Shown here in pieces: positions 1 to 8,825 of a stretch of 64,000 nt of DNA. The first letter of the stretch is position 1; every line of letters begins with the position of its first letter. The stretch is from Pyxidicoccus xibeiensis (lineage in GTDB: Bacteria > Myxococcota > Myxococcia > Myxococcales > Myxococcaceae). Made by a program: the position numbers and the translations under genes. The stretch spans positions 744,001 through 808,000 of the forward strand of contig NZ_JAJVKV010000005.1 in assembly GCF_024198175.1 (NCBI RefSeq), read 5' to 3'. Below the pieces are notes generated by a model that did not search any database, was not told where the DNA came from, and saw only the letters and a program-made list of their open reading frames with translations.

Positions 1-57
1 ATCCTCCCCGGCTCCGGACGTTCTCAGGGTCTCCGCTGGAAGAAGGAAGTCGCGCCC

Positions 58-1569
58 ATGCGCCGTGTGCTGACGTGTCTCCTGCTGCTCGCGACGGGCT
101 GTGCCCGGGGCACGCGTCCGTCCGACGCCGACGCCGCGCAGCGCGAGGAGGCAGAGCTGGCGACCCCTCGTTTCGAGCACATCTACATGCTGCCGGTGGA
201 CCGGGCGCTGGCCGAGGCCACGGAGCTCATGAAGCAGAACGGGTGGACGCTGCACCCGATGGAGAACCGCAACTTCCTGCTCACGCAGTGGCGGTCCGCG
301 GAGCTGACCGAGGGGCGCAAGTGGCGGAGCGACGGGGACCACGTGCGCTACCTCGTGGTGGGCGAGCCCCTCGCGCCGCGCCAGTCCGTCGTGCGCATCT
401 TCCGGATGTCGCGGGTGGCCTTCAGCAACGACGCGGAAATCAAGACCGACGCGAACCACAACCTCATCTGGAACCACATGCTCCAGACGGAGGTGGAGCA
501 GAGCTTCCGGCGGATGGGGCAGCCCGTGCAGCTCGCGCAGCGCGAGGAGCCCGCGCCCTGGGTGGAGCTGGATGGGCCGGTGAAGGGCACCCGCGACTTG
601 AAGCTGGAGCGGGACCTCATGCTGCGGCTGGAGTCGCGGCCCTCGCTGGAGACGCTCACCGGCTCCTTGCGCATCAAGGGCGACGACGCCTTCGCGAGAG
701 ACCCGTCGTTCTACCTCAAGCGCTGGCGGCGCCCGTCCCCCGAGACGTGCGAGCGGAAGGTGGCCGGCTTCCAGCCGCTGCTGCGCGCCGGGCTGACGGT
801 GCTCATCGGCGAGCAGCTCGGCACCCGGGAGGCCCCGGCGGCCGTGGGTGACCTGGTGTGCGAGGCCACCGAGGCCGGCCTGTCCGTCACGCTGGCGCTC
901 TCCATCCCCTCCACCGAGCAGGAGCGCATCGACGCCTACGTGGCGAGCCCCGGCGCGCCGCCGGACCAGGATGCGCTGCTGTCGGGGGACTTCTGGCGCA
1001 AGGCGCAGCAGGACGGGCGCGGAAGCCGGGCCGTCATGGACCTCATCGACCGCGTCCGGGCCCTGCGCGCCAGGGGCAGCACCGTGGCCGTGGTGGCCTT
1101 CGACACGGACATGGCCCACGGCAGCACCCGTGATGCGCGGATGGCCCGCGCGGTGCTGAACCGGCGCGCCGTGCGCCCCAATGACGTCCTCCTGGTGCTC
1201 GCCGGCAACGCGCACACGCGGCTCGTCGCGGAGGCGGCCTGGAACGAGAACTTCGTCCCCATGTCCCGGCACCTCGCGGAGACGGACCCGGGCCTGCGAA
1301 TCCTGGAGCTGGGCTATGCGCAGGGCCGGCGGTGGGGCTGTGACCTCGAGCCGGACGGCTCGCTCCACTGCGACGTCATGGGCATCACGCCCGGCCCCCG
1401 CGTCGCGGCGCGGGCGGAGGGGGCTCCCTCCATCCGGATGCTCCCGGCGCTGGACGAGGGGTTCCATGGCTTCCTCGACGTGGGGACCCTCAACGCGTCC
1501 CTGCCTGCCATCGCCCTGCGTGGCCACGAGCCTCCGCCGGACGCCCCGGCAGCGTCCGGGGCCCGCTGA
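58..1569 (+). CDS. Lipoprotein with ChaN/EreA-like C-terminal domain
   Basis: 503 residues. The N-terminus is a lipoprotein signal (hydrophobic run ending LLLATGC, lipid Cys at 15), so the protein should sit in the cell envelope. Residues ~35-160 form a domain I do not recognise. From ~245 on, the pattern LIGEQLGTREAP, then FDTDMAHG (~348) and VLAGNAHT (~381) resembles the GE...E / D / GN-H metal or haem site layout of ChaN/erythromycin-esterase-like proteins. That family link rests on motifs seen by eye only. It is convergent with the antiporter gene, and the two stops lie 6 bp apart. Function unknown. Confidence 0.75.
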   Translation: MRRVLTCLLLLATGCARGTRPSDADAAQREEAELATPRFEHIYMLPVDRALAEATELMKQNGWTLHPMENRNFLLTQWRSAELTEGRKWRSDGDHVRYLVVGEPLAPRQSVVRIFRMSRVAFSNDAEIKTDANHNLIWNHMLQTEVEQSFRRMGQPVQLAQREEPAPWVELDGPVKGTRDLKLERDLMLRLESRPSLETLTGSLRIKGDDAFARDPSFYLKRWRRPSPETCERKVAGFQPLLRAGLTVLIGEQLGTREAPAAVGDLVCEATEAGLSVTLALSIPSTEQERIDAYVASPGAPPDQDALLSGDFWRKAQQDGRGSRAVMDLIDRVRALRARGSTVAVVAFDTDMAHGSTRDARMARAVLNRRAVRPNDVLLVLAGNAHTRLVAEAAWNENFVPMSRHLAETDPGLRILELGYAQGRRWGCDLEPDGSLHCDVMGITPGPRVAARAEGAPSIRMLPALDEGFHGFLDVGTLNASLPAIALRGHEPPPDAPAASGAR

Positions 1570-1575
1570 GCGTCC

Positions 1576-3186
1576 TCAGGTGCCGACGGCGCCCACGTTG
1601 GAGGGTGGGGCGCCCTCGGAGGGCGTGTGGGCCTCGGCCGCGTCCGCCTGGGCGATGCGCTCGTCCAGCTCCGCCGACAGACGCTCGAAGGCCTCCTTGC
1701 CAATGGTGGCTGACTGGTAGGCCTTCAGCAGCGACGCCTTCTCCACGATGAGCATGCGGCGGACGGCCTCCTGGTGCTCCTCCTCGTGGAAGCGCATCGA
1801 CTGCTGCTTCAGCGCCGCCAGCTCCTTCTCCGCGGCGGCCTCCTTGTCCTGGTACTCCTTCTCCAGCTGCGTCAGCACGTCGGCGGGAATCTCGCGGGTG
1901 CGGCGCAGGCCCTCCAGCGCGGCCAGCGCGGCGTGGACGGCGCCCAGCCGGCCCCGCGCCAGCTCGTACTGCTCCTGGTAGGCGTCCTTGAGGCCGGTGA
2001 TGCCCAGCCGCGCCAGCAGCGGCGCCATGGTGAGCCCCTGGACGATGATGGAGAGCACCACCACGCCGAACGTCATGTTCACCAGCAGCTCGCGGTGGGG
2101 GAAGTCCGTGGGGAGGCTGAGCACCAGCACCATGGAGATGGCGCCTCGCAGCCCGCTCCAGGTGAGCACCGCGCTCCACGTCCACGGCATGCGCTCCTTG
2201 GTGAGGCGCAGCAGGGCGGACATGCCGTAGACGATCACCGCACGGCCCACCACCACCGCCACGTACGCCGCGAGGATGGGCTTCCAGGAGGCCAGCAGCG
2301 AGCCCAGCTGCACCTCCAGGCCGATGAGCAGGAACACCACCGAGTTGAGCGCGAAGGCCAGGTACTCCCAGAAGCTCTCCACCGCGACGCGCGTGGTGGG
2401 GCTCATGCCCTCGTGCGTGGCCCAGTTGCCGCACAGCATGCCCGCCACCACGGTGGCGATGACGCCCGAGTAGTGGAAGTTCTCCGCCACCACGAACGAG
2501 CCATACGCGGCGATGACGGTGAGGGTGATTTCCACCATCGCGTCGTCCACGCGCTTGATGACCTGCGCCACCACGTAGCCCACCGCGCTGCCGATGAGCA
2601 CCCCCATCCCCGCCACCTTGACGAAGTCGAAGATGGCCCCGCCCACGGTGAACTTCCCACCGGAGGCCACCGCAACCACCAGCGTGAAGAGCACGACGGC
2701 GGTGCCGTCATTGAGCAGGCTCTCTCCCTCCACCAGGATGAGCAGCCGCTTGGGCGCGCCCAGCGTCTTGAACAGGCCCACCACCGCGATGGGGTCCGTG
2801 GAGACGATGACCGCGGCGAACACCAGCGCGGGCAGCAGCCCGAAGCCGCTCACGAAGTCCATGCCCTGCACCACGGGCGAGAGGATGAGCGCGGTGAGTC
2901 CCGCCGACGCCGCCACGCCGGGGATGGCCATGGAGTGGATGGCCAGCTTGTTCTTCCAGAACTTGCGGAACTCCACGTGGAAAGCCGCCTCGAAGAGCAG
3001 CCCCGGGAGGATGATGGCGAAGAGCAGGTTCTTCGTGAGGTGCGGCGGCTCGAAGACATGCACCGCGCCCAAGGTCAGCCCCGCCACCACCAGTGCCACC
3101 GTGTAGGGGAACTTGAAGTAGCGCGCGGCGATGGCCACCGCGGTCGCGATGGCGAAAATCAGTACGAAGGCCAGCTCGAATTGCAT
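1576..3186 (-). CDS. Na+/H+ (K+/H+) antiporter, CPA1/NhaP type
   Basis: 536 residues. About twelve hydrophobic segments fill residues 1-395. The CPA1 signatures are present: STDPIAVVG (129-137, Asp131) and VEGESLLNDGTAVVLF (152-167), plus GLRGAISM (346-353), the conserved Arg segment. The family exchanges external protons for internal Na+ or K+ across the inner membrane. After ~395 comes a hydrophilic, predicted coiled-coil tail of ~140 residues rich in Glu, Lys and Ala, with no TrkA domain that I can see. The ATG start begins directly with the first membrane helix. Ion specificity cannot be read from sequence. Confidence 0.9.
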   Translation of the reverse strand: MQFELAFVLIFAIATAVAIAARYFKFPYTVALVVAGLTLGAVHVFEPPHLTKNLLFAIILPGLLFEAAFHVEFRKFWKNKLAIHSMAIPGVAASAGLTALILSPVVQGMDFVSGFGLLPALVFAAVIVSTDPIAVVGLFKTLGAPKRLLILVEGESLLNDGTAVVLFTLVVAVASGGKFTVGGAIFDFVKVAGMGVLIGSAVGYVVAQVIKRVDDAMVEITLTVIAAYGSFVVAENFHYSGVIATVVAGMLCGNWATHEGMSPTTRVAVESFWEYLAFALNSVVFLLIGLEVQLGSLLASWKPILAAYVAVVVGRAVIVYGMSALLRLTKERMPWTWSAVLTWSGLRGAISMVLVLSLPTDFPHRELLVNMTFGVVVLSIIVQGLTMAPLLARLGITGLKDAYQEQYELARGRLGAVHAALAALEGLRRTREIPADVLTQLEKEYQDKEAAAEKELAALKQQSMRFHEEEHQEAVRRMLIVEKASLLKAYQSATIGKEAFERLSAELDERIAQADAAEAHTPSEGAPPSNVGAVGT

Positions 3187-3365
3187 GGGTCCCCAAGTCC
3201 CTTTGAGTTCAAAGGGGCGTACCTTAATGCGGGTGGGGCGCGGCCCGAAACGGGGAGGCCGGGGCGCGAGCGCATGCGGGGCGCCTGCTGCCCGTCCGCC
3301 CGCCCGCTCGACGGGCCTCGGCAGGCGCCGTTGCCTCGCATCGGCGAGCCCCCCAGGTTTGCGAC

Positions 3366-4115
3366 ATGTCCGCGCCCCCTCGTTCCGGAGGGCTGGGGCC
3401 AGGTGGCTGGCTCAAGCTCCTCGCGCCGCTCTGCGCTTCCATCGGGTTGCTGGTGGGGCTGCGGCTGCTGGGGCCGCAGTACCTGGACCAGGCGCGGCTT
3501 GCCGGGTGGTTGCGCCCGCTGGGGCCGCTGGCGCCCGCGGCCTTCATCCTGCTGCTCGCGGTGCGGCCGGTGACGCTGCTGCCCGGGCAGCTCTTCTCGG
3601 CGGTGGGCGGCCTCGTCTTCGGGATGGCGCGGGGGACGGCCTACGTGCTCGCCGGCAGTCTGCTGGCCACCGGGCTCATCCACCTGCTGGCGAGCCGGCT
3701 GGGGCGCAAGCCGATGAAGCGGCTCGTGGGGGCCAATCACGCCGCCATCCAGCGCGCGGCGAGGGAGCACGGCTTCCAGCTCGGGTTCCTCGCCTGTGTG
3801 AATCAGGTGATTCCGGCGGACGTGCTGCTCGCGACGGCGGCTGCGTCAGGGGCCCGCTTCTGGCCGCTGGGCCTGGGCGCGCTCGTCGGCACCCTGCCGG
3901 GGACGCTGCTCACCGCGTACTTCGGCAGCTCGCTGGGGCAGGGCAAGACAGTCGCGACGGTGGTGTCCGCCAGCGGGATGCTGCTCAGCATGGTGCTCGG
4001 CCTCCTCCTGGGGCGCCGGCTGATGCGCGAGCTGCGCATCACCGGGGACGCCGCCGACGCGCCGGAGGCCGGGCGCGAGAGGCGGGCCCGGGAGCGTGTT
4101 CCCAGGCCCGCCTGA
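3366..4115 (+). CDS. TVP38/TMEM64-family (SNARE-associated/DedA-like) membrane protein
   Basis: 249 residues with several hydrophobic helices. The central part, PGQLFSAVGGLVFG followed by a small-residue-rich helix, then NQVIPADVLLATAA and VGTLPGTLLTAYFG, matches the TVP38/TMEM64 (VTT) domain. Members are inner-membrane proteins, some linked to lipid scrambling or undecaprenyl-phosphate recycling in the related DedA group; the role here is not known. A hairpin inside the last codons probably also ends the arginine operon, whose argC stop is only 7 bp away on the other strand. Confidence 0.85.
   Translation: MSAPPRSGGLGPGGWLKLLAPLCASIGLLVGLRLLGPQYLDQARLAGWLRPLGPLAPAAFILLLAVRPVTLLPGQLFSAVGGLVFGMARGTAYVLAGSLLATGLIHLLASRLGRKPMKRLVGANHAAIQRAAREHGFQLGFLACVNQVIPADVLLATAAASGARFWPLGLGALVGTLPGTLLTAYFGSSLGQGKTVATVVSASGMLLSMVLGLLLGRRLMRELRITGDAADAPEAGRERRARERVPRPA
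4083..4110. terminator. Hairpin between convergent TVP38 gene and argC
   Basis: Inverted repeat cgggcccggga / tcccaggcccg, with 11-bp arms, one C-A mismatch and a 6-base loop. It lies just downstream of argC on the minus strand and overlaps the last codons of the TVP38 gene. It could end transcription of the arginine operon. No long T run follows. Confidence 0.5.
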
Positions 4116-4122
4116 AGAGGTC

Positions 4123-5196
4123 CTACGGGTAGCAGGCCGCCTGGCGAAGCGCCGTGTCCTCGGGGAAGCCGAGGGCCACGTTGAAGTTCTGCACGGCCTG
4201 GCCGGCCATGCCCTTCACCAGGTTGTCCAGCGCGGCCATCACCGCCACCGAGCGGCCCTTGGTGGCCACCGCGATGTCGCAGAAGTTGCTGCCCGTCACC
4301 GCGGCGATGCGGGGCGTGCCCTCGACGATGCGCACGAACTTGTGCCCCTCGTAGTAGCGCCGGAATTTCTCCATCAGCGACGCCGTCACCACCGCGCCGC
4401 CATGCTCCGGCCACTCGAACTGCACGGTGGCGAAGATGCCGCGCACCATGGGCGCCGAGTGCGGCACGAAGGCCAGCCGGTGCCGCTGCGCGCCGTGCGC
4501 CACCAGCATGACCTCGACTTCTGCTTCGTGCTGGTGCTCCAGCGGCTTGTACGCGCGGAAGTCATGGGCGCGCGTCGGGTGGTGCGTGCCCTCGCCCGGC
4601 AGCGAGCCGGAGCCGGACGAGCCCGTCACACCCGACACGGCCAGCAGCCCCAGGCCGGGCGTGGAGGCAATGGGCAGCAGCGCGAGCTGCACAGCGGTGG
4701 CGAAGCAGCCCGGGTTGGCGATGCGCTTCGCCTTCTTGACCTCCTCGCGCTTCCACTCGGTGAGGCCGTAGGTGAAGGTGCCGAGCAGCTCGGGGGCGGG
4801 GTGGGGCCGGCCGTAGGCGCCCGCGTAGCGGCCCGGGTGGTCCAGCCGGAAGTCGGAGGACAGGTCGATGAGCAGCATCCGGTCCGCGATGCCGGCCTCG
4901 GCCCACTTCGCCTCGAGGTTCTTGAACTGGGCCGCCAGCTCGCCGTGTCCCAGCGCGCTGAAGACCACCGGCTGCTGCGAGTCCGCCAGCCAGCGCCAGT
5001 CCGGCTCCGCCTCGAAGCGGCCGTCCACCAGCCCGCGCAGGTGCGGGTGCACCTTGTGGATGGGCTCGCCCGCATGGTGCCGCGACACCACGCGGATGCC
5101 CGCCACCGCGGGATGCCCGGAGAGGATGCGCAGCAGCTCGCCCCCGCCGAAACCGGAGGCCCCCAGGATGTAGATGTTCGCCCGCGTCGTCGTCAT
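4123..5196 (-). CDS. argC: N-acetyl-gamma-glutamyl-phosphate reductase
   Basis: 357 residues. Reduces N-acetylglutamyl phosphate to the semialdehyde with NADPH, the third step of arginine synthesis. Visible: a nucleotide-binding loop GASGFGGGE (12-20), the catalytic cysteine in NPGCFAT (Cys164), and a C-terminal dimerisation half with GTHHP. The ATG at 5196 was chosen because it gives the family N-terminus (YILGASGFGG) and overlaps the stop of the upstream gene as ATGA, implying translational coupling. The open frame extends upstream to 5946, but that part is a shadow of the upstream gene. Last gene of the arginine operon. Confidence 0.95.
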   Translation of the reverse strand: MTTTRANIYILGASGFGGGELLRILSGHPAVAGIRVVSRHHAGEPIHKVHPHLRGLVDGRFEAEPDWRWLADSQQPVVFSALGHGELAAQFKNLEAKWAEAGIADRMLLIDLSSDFRLDHPGRYAGAYGRPHPAPELLGTFTYGLTEWKREEVKKAKRIANPGCFATAVQLALLPIASTPGLGLLAVSGVTGSSGSGSLPGEGTHHPTRAHDFRAYKPLEHQHEAEVEVMLVAHGAQRHRLAFVPHSAPMVRGIFATVQFEWPEHGGAVVTASLMEKFRRYYEGHKFVRIVEGTPRIAAVTGSNFCDIAVATKGRSVAVMAALDNLVKGMAGQAVQNFNVALGFPEDTALRQAACYP

Positions 5197-6254
5197 TGCT
5201 GCCTCCCCGCGCCCAGCTTGGACGCGAGCTTCTCCAGGATGAGCCCGCCCAGCGCCGCCGCGTCCGCGCGGGCGTTGCGGGCGGGAATGCCCACGACCTG
5301 CTCCACGAAGCGCACGCCCACCGCGTTGTCCGTGGCAGGCCCTGCCACCACGTCCACGTTGATGTCGTACGTCTCCCGGAGGTGCCGCACGCCGCCGGCC
5401 GCGCCCACCGGGTCGTTGGCGCACAGCACCCACGCGCCCGCCAGCGCCTTCAGCTCCGGGTCCGCCAGGATGCCCTGCACCCCGTACTCGCCCATGATGC
5501 CGTCGCCCGTCTCCGCGACGATGACGTCCACGTTCTCCGCCGCCAGCTCGGAGAAGAGCACCCGCGCCACGCGCGCACCCGTGCGGGGGCCCGTGCAGAC
5601 GATGCCCGCGTCCGTGAAGTCCATCACCACGTCCGCGCCGGAGTCCTGCATGCTCAGCGTGTCCCGCATCAGCGACACGCCGGTCAGCTTCGCGCCGCCC
5701 ACGCGGTAGCCCGCCTGCGCCAGCTTGCGCACCATGGCGCTGGCGGCGAACGTCTTCCCCGCGTTCATGCAGGTGCCCACCACGAACACCACCGGGCACT
5801 TCACCGGCGTCGCCGTGCCCTTCAGCGCGCCGGAGGACACGTGCGCCGGCTGCCCGGTGCGCGACATCAGCTCCGGGAACTCCAGCACCTGGCCCAGGAT
5901 CTCCGCCTCGAAGGGCAGGCCCACGCCGTGGTTGTGCGAGGTGCACTTGCCGATGACGCCGCCCATGTTCAGCACGTGCAGCCGCTGGCCCACGGTGACG
6001 GACTCCGGCACCACGCCCTCGTAGCCGTGCAGCGCGTTGCGGTGGCCCAGGGCCCCCACGACGATGTCACCGGCGTGCAGCGTGACGAGCCGCCCGTGCG
6101 GGTCCTCGAGCTGGTTGTAGACGCTCTTCTCCCCGTGGATGCGCACGGCGACGACGGCGCCCTCCTCGGCCTTCACCTCGGGGGCGAGGTGTACCGTGCG
6201 TCCCAGGCCCAGGTTGCGGGTGACGCTGCCCACCTTGTCGACGAAGACCTTCAT
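5193..6254 (-). CDS. Uncharacterised P-loop NTPase in the arginine operon
   Basis: 353 residues, function unknown. Residues 1-145 look like a beta-rich domain (GDIVVGALGHRNALHGYEG, LNMGGVIGKCTSHNHG). Residues 155-353 begin with a Walker A loop, GTCMNAGKT (160-168), and contain ETGDG (249-253), a pattern of SIMIBI-type NTPases; there is a loose resemblance to DUF1611-like proteins. The start is 1 bp after the argG stop (TGACATG), with GGGAGG just upstream. The stop overlaps the argC start as ATGA. It is therefore locked into the operon between two biosynthetic enzymes, suggesting an arginine-related role, which is inference. Confidence 0.85.
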   Translation of the reverse strand: MKVFVDKVGSVTRNLGLGRTVHLAPEVKAEEGAVVAVRIHGEKSVYNQLEDPHGRLVTLHAGDIVVGALGHRNALHGYEGVVPESVTVGQRLHVLNMGGVIGKCTSHNHGVGLPFEAEILGQVLEFPELMSRTGQPAHVSSGALKGTATPVKCPVVFVVGTCMNAGKTFAASAMVRKLAQAGYRVGGAKLTGVSLMRDTLSMQDSGADVVMDFTDAGIVCTGPRTGARVARVLFSELAAENVDVIVAETGDGIMGEYGVQGILADPELKALAGAWVLCANDPVGAAGGVRHLRETYDINVDVVAGPATDNAVGVRFVEQVVGIPARNARADAAALGGLILEKLASKLGAGRQQ

Positions 6255-6255
6255 G

Positions 6256-7449
6256 TCAACCTCCCTTGGCCCGATGCGAGAGCATCTGCGCCACGCCGTA
6301 CAGCTTGGCGAATCCAGCCGCTTCAGAACCCGTCCACAGCACGTTTGCTTCCCCGTACGTCGCCACCTTCGCGTCCATCAGCGAGTGTGGCGACTTCACG
6401 CCCTCCACCACCAGCGTCCGGGGGTGAAGCACCAGCCGCACCTCGCCCGTCACGCGCTCCTGCGACGAGCTGAGGAACGCCTCCAGGTCCTTCACCAGCG
6501 GGTCGAAGAAGTGGCCCTCGTGCAGCAGCGAGCCGTACAGGTTGCCCACCGTCTCCTTCCAGAAGAGCTGCTTGCCGGAGAGCACCACCTTCTCCAGCTC
6601 GCGGTGGGAGGTGATGAGCAGGTGCGCCGCGGGCGCCTCGAAGCCCACCCGGCCCTTGATGCCGAGGATGGTGTCGCCCAGGTGCACGCCCCGGCCGATG
6701 CCGTAGGTGCGCCCCAGCGCGTTGAGCACCTCCACCAGCTTCACGGGGCCCAGCTTCTCGCCGTCCAGCGCCGTGGGGATGCCCTGCTCGAAGGACACGG
6801 TGAGCGTGCGGGGCTTCAAGTCGGTGGGAATCTCCCCGCCGGGGAAGGCCGCCTCGGGCAGCGCGCTCCACGAGTCCAGCGTCTCGCGGCCGCCGACGGA
6901 CGTGCCCCACATGCCCTCGTTGACCGAGTAGGAGCCCAGCTTCGGCGGCATGTGGATGCCGCGCTCGGCGAGGAAGGACAGCTCCTGCTGGCGGCTCAGC
7001 CCCAGCGAGCGGATGGGCGTGAGCAGCTCCAGCTCCGGCGCCAGCGAGCGGAAGGCCACGTCGAAGCGCACCTGGTCGTTGCCCGCGCCCGTGCTGCCGT
7101 GGGCGATGGCCTGCGCGCCCAGCTCGCGCGCCATGCGCACGGCCTCCACGGCCTGGCAGGCGCGCTCGGCGGAGACGCTGAGCGGGTACACCTGCCCGCG
7201 CAGCACGTTGCCGGCGATGAGGTAGCGCAGGTAGCCCTGGAAGAGGGTGTCGCGCGCGTCCACCGTGTGGTGCGCCACCGCGCCCAGCTTCGCCGACAGC
7301 GCGGCGATGTTCGCCAACTGCTCGGGCGGGAAGCCACCGGTGTCCACCGTCACGGTGGTGACGGCGTAGCCCTGCTCGCGCAGGTAGACGGTGCAGAAAG
7401 CGGTATCGAGTCCGCCGGAGAAGGCCAGCACCACGTTCTTCTTGCTCAT
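6256..7449 (-). CDS. argG: Argininosuccinate synthase
   Basis: 397 residues. Joins citrulline and aspartate using ATP. The N-terminal PP-loop ATP-binding motif AFSGGLDTAF is at residues 8-17; AHGSTGAGNDQVRFD (family motif) follows at ~110. The ATG at 7449 was preferred to an upstream GTG at 7488: it has GAGGAG about 7 bases upstream and starts right before the PP-loop. It lies 26 bp after argH. The operon order suggests it acts after deacetylation of N-acetylcitrulline, if the pathway is of the Xanthomonas type. Confidence 0.95.
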   Translation of the reverse strand: MSKKNVVLAFSGGLDTAFCTVYLREQGYAVTTVTVDTGGFPPEQLANIAALSAKLGAVAHHTVDARDTLFQGYLRYLIAGNVLRGQVYPLSVSAERACQAVEAVRMARELGAQAIAHGSTGAGNDQVRFDVAFRSLAPELELLTPIRSLGLSRQQELSFLAERGIHMPPKLGSYSVNEGMWGTSVGGRETLDSWSALPEAAFPGGEIPTDLKPRTLTVSFEQGIPTALDGEKLGPVKLVEVLNALGRTYGIGRGVHLGDTILGIKGRVGFEAPAAHLLITSHRELEKVVLSGKQLFWKETVGNLYGSLLHEGHFFDPLVKDLEAFLSSSQERVTGEVRLVLHPRTLVVEGVKSPHSLMDAKVATYGEANVLWTGSEAAGFAKLYGVAQMLSHRAKGG

Positions 7450-7475
7450 CTCTTCACTCCTCACGGGGAAGGGGT

Positions 7476-8825
7476 TCACAGCGCCCACACGCGGGCCGCG
7501 GCGGAGGTCGCCGCGCGGTGGGTGTCGTCGAGCCAGGCGCGCGCGGCGGCCAGCTCCTCCCGGGCCTGGGGCAGCCCCAGGTTGCCGGCGCCACCCAGGT
7601 GGGTGGCCGTCAGTGCGCCGCGGTCCGGGTGGAACGTCCCGTCCGCCAGCTCGCGCCCCACCTGCCGGTACGCGTCGCGGAAGGGCAGCCCCTTCGCCAC
7701 GAGCGCGTAGGCATGGTGGGCCGCGTACAGCGTGTCGTCAGAGGCGCGCGCCGCCGCGTCCGCCTTGACCTGCAGCGCGGGCACCAGGCGGGTGAGCACG
7801 TCCAGCAGCGCCTTCATGGAGTCCAGGGCCGCGAGGGTGGGGCGCTTGAGCAGCTGGAAGTCGCGGTGGTAGCTGGACGGCAGGCCGCCGGCCACGGCTT
7901 CCACCTGGTGCGCCAGGCCCCGCAGCTCGCGGCAGCGACCGCGCGCCAGCTCCACCACGTCCGGGTTCTTCTTCTGCGGCATGATGGACGAGCCGGTGGT
8001 GTACGCGTCCGGCAGCGCCAGGAAGCCGAACTCGTCCATGCTGTAGAGCTGCACGTCCCAGAGCCACTTCTCCAGCGTGCCCGCCACCGAGCACGCCCAT
8101 CCCAGCACCGCCGCCTCGTGCCGGCCCCGGCCGTTCTGCACGTCGATGGGGCTGCGCTGCACCTTCGCGAAGCCGAGCAGCTTCGCCACGTACTCCCGGT
8201 CGATGGGCAGCGGCACGCCGAAGCCCGCCGCCGCGCCCAGCGGGCACCTGTCCAGGCGGGCCCACACGCCGCGCAGCGCCTCCAGCTCCTCCAGCAGCCC
8301 CTCCGCGAAGGCCATGGCCCACAGGCCGAACGTCGACGGCATGGCCCGGCGCAGGTGCGTGTAGCCCGGCAGCGCCACGCCCGCGTGCGCCTGGGCGAAG
8401 TCCAGGAAGGTGCCCGCCAGCTCCACCGCGCGGGCGCCCATGGCCAGCACCTCCTCACGCAGCAGCAGGCGCAGGGCCAGCTGCACCTGGTCGTTGCGCG
8501 AGCGCGCCAGGTGGATGCGCTTGCCCGCCTCGCCCACGCGCTCCACGAGCGCCGCCTCCAGCGCGGTGTGGCCGTCCTCCTGCTCCGGGCGGATGGTGAA
8601 CGTGCCGGCGCGCGCCTCGTCGTGCAGCGTCTTCAGCGCCGCCACCAGGGCCTTTGCCTCCTCCGCGCGCAAGAGGCCCACGTGCGCCAGCATCCGCGCA
8701 TGCGCGGCGCTGCCGAGCGCGTCGTGCGGCGCCAGCGCCAGGTCCACCACCGGGTCGTCGCCCACCGTGAAGCGGTGGATGGCCGCGTCCAGGGCGATGC
8801 CCTTGCCCCACAGGGTGTCAGCCAC
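7476..8825 (-). CDS. argH: Argininosuccinate lyase
   Basis: 449 residues. Splits argininosuccinate into arginine and fumarate, the last step of the pathway. The fumarase/aspartase signature GSSIMPQKKNPD is present and the N-terminal LWGKG is typical. I chose the GTG at 8825, which has AGGAGG about 8 bases upstream and overlaps the stop of the M20 gene. A GTG at 8849 is in frame, but its Shine-Dalgarno is poor and it would lengthen the overlap to 32 bp. Usual family length is 450-470. Confidence 0.95.
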   Translation of the reverse strand: MADTLWGKGIALDAAIHRFTVGDDPVVDLALAPHDALGSAAHARMLAHVGLLRAEEAKALVAALKTLHDEARAGTFTIRPEQEDGHTALEAALVERVGEAGKRIHLARSRNDQVQLALRLLLREEVLAMGARAVELAGTFLDFAQAHAGVALPGYTHLRRAMPSTFGLWAMAFAEGLLEELEALRGVWARLDRCPLGAAAGFGVPLPIDREYVAKLLGFAKVQRSPIDVQNGRGRHEAAVLGWACSVAGTLEKWLWDVQLYSMDEFGFLALPDAYTTGSSIMPQKKNPDVVELARGRCRELRGLAHQVEAVAGGLPSSYHRDFQLLKRPTLAALDSMKALLDVLTRLVPALQVKADAAARASDDTLYAAHHAYALVAKGLPFRDAYRQVGRELADGTFHPDRGALTATHLGGAGNLGLPQAREELAAARAWLDDTHRAATSAAARVWAL

